A DNA stretch of 64,000 nt. Origin: Pseudomonas fluorescens NCIMB 11764 (GTDB lineage: Bacteria; Pseudomonadota; Gammaproteobacteria; Pseudomonadales; Pseudomonadaceae). The position numbers were made by a program, and so were the translations under genes. The notes under the pieces were generated by a model, which searched no databases, was not told the origin of the DNA, and saw nothing but the letters and a program-made list of their open reading frames with translations. The stretch spans positions 3,368,001 to 3,432,000 of the forward strand of contig NZ_CP010945.1 in the NCBI RefSeq assembly GCF_000293885.2, given 5' to 3'. This document shows, in pieces, positions 1-8,587 of the stretch (positions are counted from its first letter, which is position 1; each line of letters starts with the position of its first letter).

Positions 1-220
1 AATTGAGCCGTATCCTCTGGAAGTCGATGACTGCGGGCACCCAGCTTGCCTCTCACCGCTTTCCCCCCCAGTCTGATTCCGGCTCAAGACACGAGCGGCT
101 TGCCCATGACTGCCGCGACCCGGATTCGAACCGGCCGCAGTACTTTTCCCGACCTATACTGCTCGCCAGCAAGCAAAGACTTGCCCATCCAGACAACAAA
201 CACCGTGCCCCGAGGTTTTC
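1..220. other. Upstream region at window edge, no gene seen
   Basis: No ORF here looks like a real protein; the short open frames are rich in Arg, Ser and Pro in the manner of chance GC-rich frames. A possible -10 element (TATACT) lies near 153-158, in the right area to serve the cupin gene that begins at 221, but no convincing -35 was seen. Confidence 0.4.
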
Positions 221-739
221 ATGCATCCCGCCATTCTCAACCTGAATCAGGTAGAACTTGAACCGCTGCCCGAAGCTCTTGCGCCGACCGGTGAAACGGC
301 CGGGCGCTATCGGCAGCGGATGGCCCGCGTCGGTCAGCAACTGGGTGCGCAAAAGCTTGGCTATCGCTTGTACGTGCTGGAACCGGGGATGCGTGGCAGT
401 CCGTTCCACAGTCATCGGGTCAATGAGGAAATGTTTTATGTGGTGGCCGGGGAAGGGGAGATCCGTCTCGGGGCCGAGCGTTTTCCCATCCGTGCGGGTG
501 ACGTGATCGCCTGCCCGCCGGGCGGTCCGGAAGCGGCACACCAGATCATCAATACCAGCACCGGCGAGCTGCGCTACCTGGCGGTCAGCACCCAGCAATC
601 GCCGGAAATCTGCGAGTACCCTGATTCTGGCAAATACGCGGTGATGGACGACTTCAAGGTCGATGCCGAGGGCAATGCGTCGGGCTTCGTCGCCATTGCC
701 CGGCCGTCTGACGGCGTGGATTACTGGGACGGCGAGTAG
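221..739 (+). CDS. Cupin-domain protein
   Basis: This 172-residue protein is a single-domain cupin. Cupin motif 1 is visible around residues 62-80, with an HSH pair followed by a Glu (HSHRVNEEMFYVVAGEGE), and the Pro/Gly-rich turn and second motif follow in GDVIACPPGG and AAHQII. These His/Glu residues are the usual metal ligands of the fold. The C-terminal part (residues 130-172) is acidic and contains KYAVMDDF, as in cupins resembling sugar-binding or mannose-6-phosphate isomerase-like proteins. The substrate cannot be told from sequence. It is transcribed towards the convergent yceH gene and has no obvious operon partner. Confidence 0.8.
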   Translation: MHPAILNLNQVELEPLPEALAPTGETAGRYRQRMARVGQQLGAQKLGYRLYVLEPGMRGSPFHSHRVNEEMFYVVAGEGEIRLGAERFPIRAGDVIACPPGGPEAAHQIINTSTGELRYLAVSTQQSPEICEYPDSGKYAVMDDFKVDAEGNASGFVAIARPSDGVDYWDGE

Positions 740-768
740 GTACGCCACTCGCCAAATGTGCCGTCGGT

Positions 769-1416
769 TTATTCGAGCCGTGCCAGCCGCTCTTCCAGCG
801 CCGCAATGCGCGCCTCCAGCTCTTCGATCCGATCCACGGAAACACCGCTGCCGGCCCCACGCTCGACCGGATTTTGCCGCGCCGCGAGGATCGCTTCGAT
901 ATCCGCCGGATCACCCAGCGCATGCATGTAGCGATCCTCCCGCTGCCCCGCCTGCCGCGGAATCAGCAACGCCAGACCGCGAGCAATCAACCGTTCAAGT
1001 TGATGCACGACCTGTTCGGCATCTTCGAACTCATGCATGCGGCCGCTGCGGGTCAGCAGTTCGTTGACCGTCTGCGGACCTCGCAGAAACAGCAGTCCCG
1101 TCAGAATCACCTGTGCCGGCACCAGCTCCAGGGCCTTGTCGACCTTGTGTTCCCAGCGGTCGGCCCGGCTGCCCATCACCAGTCTGGTAAACCCGCGACC
1201 TTCGAGGGCGCGCAGGCTCTGGCCGACCTGGCCCTGGGTGAGGTTCATCACCGGTTCGCGGCTGGTTTTCTGGTTGCAGGCAATCACCAGGGCATTGAGG
1301 GTCAGCGGATAGGTTTCCGGGCTGGTGGCCTGTTTCTCGATCAACGAACCGAGAATGCGGATTTCCGTGCTGTTCAGGCGTGGTTCGTCGAAAGTCGTTT
1401 CTTGCTCAGTGCTCAT
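769..1416 (-). CDS. yceH: YceH family protein (DUF480)
   Basis: The 215-residue product matches the YceH/DUF480 family throughout. It has the N-terminal winged-helix-like segment [16 protein letters not shown] and the conserved [20 protein letters not shown] stretch at residues 31-50, followed by the second winged-helix repeat with [17 protein letters not shown]. The C-terminus (about 193-215) is a short coiled coil made of [18 protein letters not shown]. The family forms tandem winged helices and its cellular role is not established. The gene converges on the cupin gene with a 29-bp gap. A 14-bp palindrome lies about 56 bp upstream of its start codon. Confidence 0.88.
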   Translation of the reverse strand: MSTEQETTFDEPRLNSTEIRILGSLIEKQATSPETYPLTLNALVIACNQKTSREPVMNLTQGQVGQSLRALEGRGFTRLVMGSRADRWEHKVDKALELVPAQVILTGLLFLRGPQTVNELLTRSGRMHEFEDAEQVVHQLERLIARGLALLIPRQAGQREDRYMHALGDPADIEAILAARQNPVERGAGSGVSVDRIEELEARIAALEERLARLE

Positions 1417-1471
1417 GATGCTGCGTCCTTACCCCGGTTCATAGTCTTCTCCTGCTGGCATGCACTTTAGA

Positions 1472-1485
1472 TTGGCGCGCGCCAA
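1472..1485. promoter_or_regulatory. Perfect 14-bp palindrome upstream of yceH
   Basis: TTGGCGCGCGCCAA reads identically on both strands. It lies 56 bp upstream of the yceH start codon and about 240 bp upstream of the epimerase operon, a position suited to an operator. No known regulator was matched, so the role is inferred from symmetry and position only. Confidence 0.4.
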
Positions 1486-1726
1486 TGGCAAATGAATTCG
1501 TCGCGCCACCCGACAATGGTCATAAAAGCTACATCAATCCATAACGCTATTTTTACATTCCGGCGGGCACCGTATGCAGGGCCGCGAAATGACGGCTGCG
1601 CCTGACAGGCGCGGCGTCAGAACGTATCGACGACGTCACTGGCCTTACTGACTGCAACCTGGAGCAAGGCATGACGCTGACATTGGGAACGACCCGTAAT
1701 AATGCGCTGATCAGCGCGTGCCTGCC
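1486..1726. other. Leader of the epimerase operon, no gene seen
   Basis: Together with the preceding 70 bases this makes a gap of about 310 bp between yceH and the epimerase gene. It contains an AT-rich patch near 1535-1558 that could hold a promoter for the rightward operon. Apart from the palindrome at 1472-1485, no ORF or RNA gene was recognised. Confidence 0.4.
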
Positions 1727-2704
1727 ATGACCGTGCTGGTCACCGGCGCCGCCGGTTTCATCGGTTTTCATACGGTCAAGCGCTTGTGTGAGCAAGGTCT
1801 TGAAGTGGTCGGCATCGATAATCTCAACGACTACTACAGCGTGGAACTCAAACACGCCCGGCTCAAGGAGCTGCGTGCCTTGTCGGGCTTTCAGTTCCAG
1901 ACGCTGGATATCGTCGACAAGCCCGCGCTATTGGCATTGTTCCAGAAGCACGACTTCACAGAAGTGATCCACCTGGCCGCCCAGGCCGGCGTTCGCTATT
2001 CGCTGGACAACCCGGACGTGTATGCGCAATCGAACCTGACGGGGTTTCTGAATGTGCTGGAAGCCTGCCGACACCATCGCCCCGAGCATCTGATCTATGC
2101 CTCGAGCAGCTCGGTGTACGGCACCAACAGCAAAATGCCGTTCTGCGTCGAAGATGCCGTCGATCATCCGGTTTCGCTGTACGCCGCGACCAAGCGCGCC
2201 AATGAGCTGATGGCCCACAGCTACTGCCATCTGTATGGAATCAAGGCCAGCGGCCTGCGCTTCTTTACCGTATACGGACCTTGGGGTCGCCCTGACATGG
2301 CGCTGTTCAAGTTCACCGAAGCGATCCTCAACGACAGGCCGATCGAACTCTACAACCAGGGCTTGATGTCGCGGGATTTCACCTACATCGATGACATCGT
2401 CGAAAGCATCGCGCGCCTGCGTCCACGTCCGCCGTTGCCGGAGTCGGCTGGCGAGGGCATCAACCGGATTTTCAATATCGGACGCGGCATGCCTGTGGCA
2501 CTGCTGGATTTCGTCGATTGTCTGGAGTCGGCCCTGGACCGGCAAGCCCGGCGCAATTTGCTGCCGATGCAGGCGGGCGATGTGCTCAAGACCTGGGCAG
2601 ACGTGTCGGCATTGGCGCAATGGGTCGATTTTCTTCCGCAGGTGTCGGTCGAGACCGGCGTTGCGCAATTCGTGAAGTGGTATCGCCACTTTTATCAGAT
2701 TTGA
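1727..2704 (+). CDS. NAD-dependent epimerase/dehydratase (UDP-glucuronate 4-epimerase-like)
   Basis: This 325-residue extended short-chain dehydrogenase has the N-terminal Rossmann motif TGAAGFIGFH (GxxGxxG), an acidic Asp after beta-2 (GIDNLNDYYS) and the YAATK catalytic Tyr-Lys pair with SSSSVYG upstream. The NLNDYYSVELKHARL segment and RFFTVYGPWGRPDMA are typical of UDP-glucuronate 4-epimerases (CapI/GAE type). It probably makes the activated sugar used by the glycosyltransferases downstream. I chose ATG 1727 over an in-frame GTG at 1718 because the Rossmann strand starts right after it. It is the first gene of a four-gene operon ending at 5290. Confidence 0.85.
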   Translation: MTVLVTGAAGFIGFHTVKRLCEQGLEVVGIDNLNDYYSVELKHARLKELRALSGFQFQTLDIVDKPALLALFQKHDFTEVIHLAAQAGVRYSLDNPDVYAQSNLTGFLNVLEACRHHRPEHLIYASSSSVYGTNSKMPFCVEDAVDHPVSLYAATKRANELMAHSYCHLYGIKASGLRFFTVYGPWGRPDMALFKFTEAILNDRPIELYNQGLMSRDFTYIDDIVESIARLRPRPPLPESAGEGINRIFNIGRGMPVALLDFVDCLESALDRQARRNLLPMQAGDVLKTWADVSALAQWVDFLPQVSVETGVAQFVKWYRHFYQI

Positions 2705-2750
2705 AACATTGGCCCTCGATCATGAAAAATCCAGGGAAACAGGGGCCTCT

Positions 2751-3491
2751 ATGAGCCAAGACCTATTTGTATCGGTGCTGATTCCGGCCAAGAACGAAGC
2801 GAGCAATCTCACCACGCTGCTGGAAGAAATCCGCATCGCACTGGCGGATGAAGCGTACGAAGTCATCGTTGTCGACGATGGCAGCACTGACGCCACCTTG
2901 CAGGCATTGCGCAACACCCGGCACAGCGGCCTGAGCACGTTGCGCATTCTGCGGCATGAGCATTCGCTGGGGCAGAGCACTTCGCTCTACCATGCCGCGC
3001 TCGCCGCCCGGGGCCAATGGCTGGCCACCCTCGATGGTGACGGTCAAAACGACCCGGCGGACATCCCCGGCATGTTGGCACTGGTGCGCAGTGAGCGCGC
3101 AGGCGTCGACCTGCAATTGGTGGCCGGGCATCGGGTCAACCGCCGCGACACCGCGAGCAAGCGCTGGGCTTCGCGGTTTGCCAACGGCATACGCCGGCGC
3201 ATGCTCAAGGACCAGACGCCGGACACTGGTTGCGGGCTGAAACTGATCCAGCGCGCGGCGTTTCTGCGTTTGCCGTATTTCGACCATATGCACCGCTACA
3301 TTCCTGCGCTGATCCAGCGTCACAACGGCCGCATGATCACCCACCCGGTCAACCACCGATCGCGCACGGCCGGGGTTTCCAAGTACGGCAACATTGACCG
3401 TGCGCTGGTGGGTGTTCTCGACCTGATCGGTGTCTGGTGGCTGATCCGGCGCACGCGTCTGAATACCCAAGCGCAGGAGATCGACGGATGA
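2751..3491 (+). CDS. Glycosyltransferase family 2, dolichol/undecaprenyl-phosphate sugar transferase type
   Basis: The 246-residue protein is a GT-A fold family 2 glycosyltransferase. It shows the N-terminal SVLIPAKNEASN strand, the nucleotide-binding VVDDGSTDAT and the DGDGQNDP metal-binding region, all hallmarks of DPM1/ArnC-like enzymes that load a sugar onto a polyprenyl phosphate. It lacks the two C-terminal membrane helices of ArnC, having only a weak hydrophobic segment near residues 220-235 (LVGVLDLIGVWWLIRR). ATG 2751 follows an AGGGG-type ribosome site; an upstream TTG frame is not needed. The stop overlaps the next start as ATGA, indicating translational coupling. Confidence 0.87.
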   Translation: MSQDLFVSVLIPAKNEASNLTTLLEEIRIALADEAYEVIVVDDGSTDATLQALRNTRHSGLSTLRILRHEHSLGQSTSLYHAALAARGQWLATLDGDGQNDPADIPGMLALVRSERAGVDLQLVAGHRVNRRDTASKRWASRFANGIRRRMLKDQTPDTGCGLKLIQRAAFLRLPYFDHMHRYIPALIQRHNGRMITHPVNHRSRTAGVSKYGNIDRALVGVLDLIGVWWLIRRTRLNTQAQEIDG

Positions 3492-3766
3492 ACCTGTCCC
3501 GCGAAACCCTGTGGCTGGTGGTCGGTTTCAGTGGCCAGATCGCCTTCACCGGTCGCTTCGTCCTGCAGTGGCTGTACAGCGAATACAAAAAACGCAGCGT
3601 GATCCCGGTGAGCTTCTGGTACCTGAGCATCATCGGCAGCACGCTGTTGTTCGCCTACGCGATTTACCGGCAGGACCCGGTGTTCATCGCCGGCCAGGCG
3701 TTCGGCTCCATCGTTTACTTGCGCAACCTGCAATTGATTGCCCGCAGCAAAACCGTGAAGGACTGA
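3488..3766 (+). CDS. Lipid A biosynthesis N-terminal domain (LAB_N) membrane protein
   Basis: This 92-residue protein is mostly membrane segments: about residues 7-27, 38-58 and 62-77. The motif GQIAFTGRFVLQWLYSE followed by SVIPVSFWYLSIIGS is characteristic of the LAB_N family, often found beside polyprenyl-phosphate glycosyltransferases. Its start ATG at 3488 overlaps the stop of the upstream glycosyltransferase by four bases. Members are thought to act with the neighbouring GT2 and ArnT-like enzymes in moving or modifying lipid-linked sugars; the exact reaction is unknown. Confidence 0.83.
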   Translation: MNLSRETLWLVVGFSGQIAFTGRFVLQWLYSEYKKRSVIPVSFWYLSIIGSTLLFAYAIYRQDPVFIAGQAFGSIVYLRNLQLIARSKTVKD

Positions 3767-3769
3767 CCC

Positions 3770-5290
3770 ATGCGCCGAACCCTGTCACCCGGCGTCGAAT
3801 GCCTGGGCCTGATGCTGCTTGCTCTGTTGTTGGTTGGCGCGGGACTGGGATTGCGCCAGCCGCAGAATGTCGATGAAGAACGCTTCCTCGGTGTGGCGCT
3901 GGAGATGCTGCACAACGGTTCGTGGTTGATTCCCCATCGCGCCGCGGAGATTTACGGCGATAAACCCCCAATATTCATGTGGACCGTGGCGTTTTTCACC
4001 TGGATCACCGGGATGCCCGCCATTGCCCTGTATATTCCGGGGCTGCTGTCCGCTACTTCGGTCACGGCCATGCTCTACGACCTGGGCCGCCGACTCTGGA
4101 ACCGGCGAGCCGGTCGAACGGCGGCGCTGTTGTACCTGGCGACCTATCAGACGTACAGCATTCTGCGCACCGGCCAGATCGACAGTTTTCTGATTCTGTT
4201 CACCTCGCTGGGCCTGTATGGCCTGGCCCGTCACCTGCTGCTCGGGCCTGCCTGGCGCTGGTTTTACGCCGGATGCGCCGCCATGGGGATCGGCGTGATC
4301 ACTAAAGGGGTCGGCTTCGTGCCGGCCTTGATGCTGATTCCGTATGCCTACGCGGTGCGCAAAGGCTGGCCCGGTGTGGTGGCGATGCCGGGCAAGGCGC
4401 GCAAATGGTGTATGGGTGTTGTGGTGGTGCTGGGCGCGGTTGCCATCTGGCTGCTGCCCTTGGCGCTGTCCATCGCGCTCAATGGCGGCGCTGACGAGAT
4501 CGCCTATGCGCGGGAAATCCTGCTGCGCCAGACGGCGGGGCGCTATGCCGCAGCCTGGGACCATCGCGAGCCGTTCTGGTATTTCTTCATCAGCGTTATT
4601 CCGCAATATTGGCTGCCGTTGGTGCTCGCGTTGCCATGGCTGATTCCCGCCTGGGGCCGGCAATTGCGCAAGCGCGACGGTCGAGTGCTGGTGCTGCTGG
4701 GGTGGGTGCTGCTGGTCGTGCTTTTTTTCTGCCTGAGCAGCGGCAAGCGCAAGTTGTACATCTACCCGGCATTACCGGGGCTGGTGCTGATTGCCGCGCC
4801 GCTGATGCCGTGGCTGTTCAAGCGCTGGTTCCGTCGACGCCTGCTCGGCTGGCGGATCTTTCAGGGGGTGGCCGTGACCTGGTTTGCGCTGTGGTTCGCC
4901 CGCGGTTTCATCGAGCCGGTCAAGGACGGTGCCAATCCCCACGAGGCGTTGATGGCGCAGGCGGCGGCCATGACCCAGGGCGCCGACCTGGTGTTGGTCA
5001 ATTGGCGTGAGGGTCATTGGTTGTTCGCAAGGCAGCCGATCGTGCATTTCGGAATGGCGGGTTCAACGGTCGAGCAGGCGGCGCGGTGGCTGCGCGAACA
5101 TCCGCAGGCGTACGCGTTGGTCCCGGATGATCAGCTCGCCCAGTGTTTCAATTCTCAGGCCGCCCGCGAGCTGGGTGAAACCTCCCGGGCGCAGTGGTCG
5201 ATCGTCGGTGCCGACGCCGATAACGGCAATTGTCATCCTGGCCCGCCCGGCCATATCTATCGCTTCACCTGGGACCGTGCATCGCTATAA
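3770..5290 (+). CDS. ArnT/PMT-like integral membrane glycosyltransferase
   Basis: The 506-residue protein has about a dozen hydrophobic segments and the C-terminal soluble part usual for the GT-C fold. Near the N-terminus it has the acidic loop motif NVDEERFLGVALEML and then EIYGDKPPIFMW, which match the DE and GKPP elements of ArnT-type lipid A aminoarabinose transferases. It probably transfers a sugar from a polyprenyl-phosphate carrier to lipid A, a glycan or a protein in the periplasm. It starts 3 bp after the LAB_N gene, so all four genes appear to be one operon. The rest of the arn pathway (arnA, arnB, arnD) is absent, so the sugar may not be aminoarabinose. Confidence 0.83.
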   Translation: MRRTLSPGVECLGLMLLALLLVGAGLGLRQPQNVDEERFLGVALEMLHNGSWLIPHRAAEIYGDKPPIFMWTVAFFTWITGMPAIALYIPGLLSATSVTAMLYDLGRRLWNRRAGRTAALLYLATYQTYSILRTGQIDSFLILFTSLGLYGLARHLLLGPAWRWFYAGCAAMGIGVITKGVGFVPALMLIPYAYAVRKGWPGVVAMPGKARKWCMGVVVVLGAVAIWLLPLALSIALNGGADEIAYAREILLRQTAGRYAAAWDHREPFWYFFISVIPQYWLPLVLALPWLIPAWGRQLRKRDGRVLVLLGWVLLVVLFFCLSSGKRKLYIYPALPGLVLIAAPLMPWLFKRWFRRRLLGWRIFQGVAVTWFALWFARGFIEPVKDGANPHEALMAQAAAMTQGADLVLVNWREGHWLFARQPIVHFGMAGSTVEQAARWLREHPQAYALVPDDQLAQCFNSQAARELGETSRAQWSIVGADADNGNCHPGPPGHIYRFTWDRASL

Positions 5291-5330
5291 TCGACCCCAC
5301 GTTTTACATCTGTCACCACACGAGACTGTC

Positions 5331-5840
5331 ATGACCATTTCCCTGTATGACGCTTCCGTTCCGGTTTTCAAACAAATGCTCACTGCCCTGAGCGATGTTC
5401 TGAACAAGGCCGAAGCCCACGCTACCGCCAAGAACATTGACCCAAATGCTTTCCTGCAAGCCCGTCTGTTCCCTGACATGTTCCCGCTGGTGCGTCAGGT
5501 GCAGATCGCGGTGGATTTCGCCAAGGGTGTTTCTTCGCGTCTGGCCGAGATCGAAGTGCCGAAGTACGACGACACTGAAACCACCTTTGCCGAGTTGCAA
5601 GCGCTGCTGGCCAAGGTTCTGGGTTACATCGGTGAGATCAAGCCTGAGCAGATCAACGGCAAGGAAGGCATCGAGATCGTTACTCGTCCAGGCACGCCGA
5701 AAGAGAAGCGCTTCAGCGGCCAGGCTTACTTGCTGAGCTACGGCTTGCCGCAGTTCTTCTTCCACGTCACCACCGCTTATGCACTGCTGCGCCACAACGG
5801 CGTGGAAGTGGGCAAGCGCGATTACATGGGCGCGTTCTAA
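5331..5840 (+). CDS. DUF1993 family protein
   Basis: The 169-residue protein starts MTISLYDASVPVFKQMLTAL and contains ARLFPDMFPLVRQVQIAVDF and FFFHVTTAYALLRHNGVEVG, the conserved segments of the DUF1993 family. That family is related to the DinB-like four-helix fold, with His residues such as those in FFHVTTAYALLRH. Function is unknown. The start at ATG 5331 gives the usual family length; the longer open frame upstream only reads through the end of the ArnT-like gene. It is closed by a strong terminator just downstream. Confidence 0.85.
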   Translation: MTISLYDASVPVFKQMLTALSDVLNKAEAHATAKNIDPNAFLQARLFPDMFPLVRQVQIAVDFAKGVSSRLAEIEVPKYDDTETTFAELQALLAKVLGYIGEIKPEQINGKEGIEIVTRPGTPKEKRFSGQAYLLSYGLPQFFFHVTTAYALLRHNGVEVGKRDYMGAF

Positions 5841-5854
5841 ACCGCCCGGGTACA

Positions 5855-5893
5855 AAAAAGCCCCCGCAGCCTCAGGTTGCGGGGGCTTTTTCA
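5855..5893 (+). terminator. Rho-independent terminator after DUF1993 gene
   Basis: AAAAAAGCCCCCGCA and TGCGGGGGCTTTTTT form a long GC stem flanked by A and T runs. The symmetry allows termination in both directions, so it can also serve the convergent sstT gene. Confidence 0.9.
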
Positions 5894-5911
5894 TGTGTAG
5901 GCATTAGCGCA

Positions 5912-7150
5912 TCACGCCAACTGCTGAACCTTCTCCTTCTCCTTCTCCCCCAAACAAGCCGCCGCCGTAAACAGCACATCAGTAGACGAATTCAACGCAG
6001 TCTCCGCCGAGTCCTGCAACACCCCGATAATGAAACCGACCGCCACCACCTGCATGGCGATTTCACTGGGAATACCAAACAGGCTGCACGCCAATGGAAT
6101 CAGCAACAGCGAGCCCCCCGCCACACCCGACGCACCGCAGGCACAAATCGCCGAAACGACGCTCAACAGAATGGCAGTCGGAATATCCACAGCGATACCC
6201 AGCGTATGCACAGCCGCCAGCGTCAACACGGTGATGGTGATCGCAGCACCCGCCATGTTGATGGTGGCGCCCAGCGGAATGGAAACCGAATAAGTGTCCT
6301 CGTGCAGCCCCAGACGCTTGCTCAGTTCCAGGTTGACCGGAATGTTCGCCGCCGAGCTGCGGGTAAAAAACGCCGTGATGCCGCTTTCACGCAGGCACAT
6401 GAGCACCAGTGGATACGGGTTGCGACGCAGCTTCCAGAACACGATTACCGGGTTCATCACCAGCGCCACAAACAGCATGCAGCCCAGCAACACCGCCAGC
6501 AGATGCGCGTAGCCGACCAAGGCACCAAAACCGGAAGTGGCAAGCGTCGATGCCACCAGGCCGAAAATCCCCAGCGGCGCGAAACGAATTACCAGACGCA
6601 CGATCAGGGTCACGCCGTTAGACAAATCGCCGAGCACTTCACGGGTGGTGTCGCCGGCATGGCGAATGGCAATGCCCATGCCAATGGCCCACGCCAGAAT
6701 GCCGATGAAATTGGCATTCATCAGCGCGCTGACCGGGTTGTCCACCACGCTCAGCAACAGACTTTTCAGCACTTCACTGATACCGCCCGGCGCCGTCACC
6801 GCGACGTCGTGAGTGGCCAGCACCAGGCTCGACGGGAACATCATACTGGCCACGACCGCGACCACTGCGGCGGCAAACGTGCCGAGCAGGTACAGAAACA
6901 GAATCGGCCGGATGTGGGTTTCCTGGCCGTGCTTGTGGTTGGCGATCGACGCCATGACCAGCACGAACACCAGAATCGGCGCGACGGCTTTCAGCGCCGA
7001 GACGAACACTTTGCCGATAAACGCGGTGGACTTCGCCACCTCGGGCGCAACCAGCGCCAGGGCAATCCCGGCGAGCAGGCCGATGATGATTTGCGAAACC
7101 AGGCTCAAGCGTTTCAAGCGTTGCAGTAACGAAGGGGATGAAGCGGTCAT
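5912..7150 (-). CDS. sstT: Serine/threonine:sodium symporter SstT
   Basis: This 412-residue protein belongs to the dicarboxylate/amino acid:cation symporter family and has the short form typical of SstT. Diagnostic regions include the N-terminal [17 protein letters not shown], the serine-rich re-entrant loop [17 protein letters not shown], the [13 protein letters not shown] sodium-binding segment and the C-terminal [15 protein letters not shown]. It should import serine and threonine with sodium at the inner membrane. It is monocistronic, running convergently into the terminator at 5855-5893. Confidence 0.93.
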   Translation of the reverse strand: MTASSPSLLQRLKRLSLVSQIIIGLLAGIALALVAPEVAKSTAFIGKVFVSALKAVAPILVFVLVMASIANHKHGQETHIRPILFLYLLGTFAAAVVAVVASMMFPSSLVLATHDVAVTAPGGISEVLKSLLLSVVDNPVSALMNANFIGILAWAIGMGIAIRHAGDTTREVLGDLSNGVTLIVRLVIRFAPLGIFGLVASTLATSGFGALVGYAHLLAVLLGCMLFVALVMNPVIVFWKLRRNPYPLVLMCLRESGITAFFTRSSAANIPVNLELSKRLGLHEDTYSVSIPLGATINMAGAAITITVLTLAAVHTLGIAVDIPTAILLSVVSAICACGASGVAGGSLLLIPLACSLFGIPSEIAMQVVAVGFIIGVLQDSAETALNSSTDVLFTAAACLGEKEKEKVQQLA

Positions 7151-7428
7151 AACGGCATCTCTGATTTTATTAGGTGCGGGGTTGTCGCGACATCGGGGCC
7201 ATTAAATGGGCGATGATCAGGGTGTACGAATCGCAGGGCGCGGACTTTATCACAGCGTCGTCGTCATCCTTCAGACCTGTGACGAACTGCCGCCCGCCGG
7301 TTAAACGCGAATTGCAGGTTCGTGCAACCCCCTTCGGAAACACTCTGTTAACATTGCGCATCCTCATTTTCATCTCTGCCAGTGGGCCTTCGGGCTATCG
7401 CTGGTGTCGCCGTTTTCTGGAGTTCTGC

Positions 7429-8583
7429 ATGCTGTTGCCCATCCTTCTGTTGTCCGCTGCCGGTTTTACGGTGCTGACCACGGAATTCGTCATCGTCGGC
7501 CTGTTGCCGGCGATTGCCCGAGACCTCGAAGTCACCATCCCGCAAGCGGGTTTGCTGGTGACCTTGTTCGCCTTCACCGTCGCCGCATTCGGGCCATTCC
7601 TGACTGCGTACTTCGCCCGATTCGAACGGCGCAAGCTGTTCATCTCGGTGTTGATCATGTTCGGCCTGGCCAACACCCTCGCAGCATTTGCGCCGAACAT
7701 TTGGGTGATGGCCGTTGCGCGGTTGATCCCCGCGCTCGGGCTGCCGGTGTTCTGGGCGCTGGCCAGTGAGACAGCGGTGGACATCGTCGGGCCGGATTAC
7801 GCAGGACGCGCCATCGCCAAGATCGGTTTTGGCATCGTCTGCGCCACGGTGTTTGGGATTCCGGTCGGCACGCTGATTTCCGATGCATTCGGTTGGCGCA
7901 GTGCCTTCGGCATTCTGGCGGTCATCGCGTTTGCCAAGGCGTTGTTGCTGTTTATCTACTTGCCGAAAACCAGCCTGCACCAGCATCAGGTGAGTTTCCG
8001 TTCACAGTTCAAGATCCTGCGCAGTCCGCTGATGATTGGGCACGTGTTGCTGTCGATCCTGGTGTTCAGCGGCATGTTCACCGCTTACACCTACCTGGCT
8101 GACATCCTTGAGCGGTTGGCCGGTTTCAACGGCACGGTGGTGGGCTGGTGCCTGATGGGCTTCGGCGCAGTCGGCTTGATCGGCAACTCGTTGGGCGGTC
8201 GTGCGGTGGATCGTCATCCGCTGATCGCTTCCGTGACGTTCTGCGCCTTCATGATTGCCGGCATGGTGGCGCTGGTGCCGAACATACATTCGCCACTGGG
8301 GCTGGCGGCCGCGATGGGGATCTGGGGCGTGACGCAGGCTGCGTTGTTCCTGGTCAGTCATGTGCGTTTGATGAAGGCAGCGCCCGAGGCGCCGGCCTTT
8401 GCCGCGTCGCTGAACATTGCCGGGGCCAACCTCGGGATCGGTTTGGGTGCGATGGTCGGCGGGCGCGTGATCGACAGCGTTGGCTTGGGCGGGCTTGGCT
8501 TTGCGGCGGCGGCTTTCATCCTGGCTTCGATTCTGCTGGCCATGGCGCTGATGACCTTCAAGCCCCGCGAAATCTGCGCCTGA
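7429..8583 (+). CDS. MFS transporter, DHA1 drug/sugar efflux type
   Basis: The protein has 384 residues and 12 predicted membrane segments. The start MLLPILLLSAAGFTVLTTEFVIVGLLPAIARDL is typical of the arabinose-efflux/YdhP-like DHA1 group. The loop 2-3 motif A is weakly kept as AYFARFERRKLF. It probably exports a small molecule by proton antiport, but the substrate cannot be assigned. ATG 7429 was chosen because the open frame upstream reads through a non-coding leader. It converges on the NhaR-like gene with a 4-bp gap. Confidence 0.85.
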   Translation: MLLPILLLSAAGFTVLTTEFVIVGLLPAIARDLEVTIPQAGLLVTLFAFTVAAFGPFLTAYFARFERRKLFISVLIMFGLANTLAAFAPNIWVMAVARLIPALGLPVFWALASETAVDIVGPDYAGRAIAKIGFGIVCATVFGIPVGTLISDAFGWRSAFGILAVIAFAKALLLFIYLPKTSLHQHQVSFRSQFKILRSPLMIGHVLLSILVFSGMFTAYTYLADILERLAGFNGTVVGWCLMGFGAVGLIGNSLGGRAVDRHPLIASVTFCAFMIAGMVALVPNIHSPLGLAAAMGIWGVTQAALFLVSHVRLMKAAPEAPAFAASLNIAGANLGIGLGAMVGGRVIDSVGLGGLGFAAAAFILASILLAMALMTFKPREICA

Positions 8584-8587
8584 CACC

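Noticed and set aside
117..150. GGATTCGAACCGG resembling a reverse-strand tRNA T loop
   Set aside because: The flanking bases do not form an acceptor stem, anticodon stem or CCA end on either strand.
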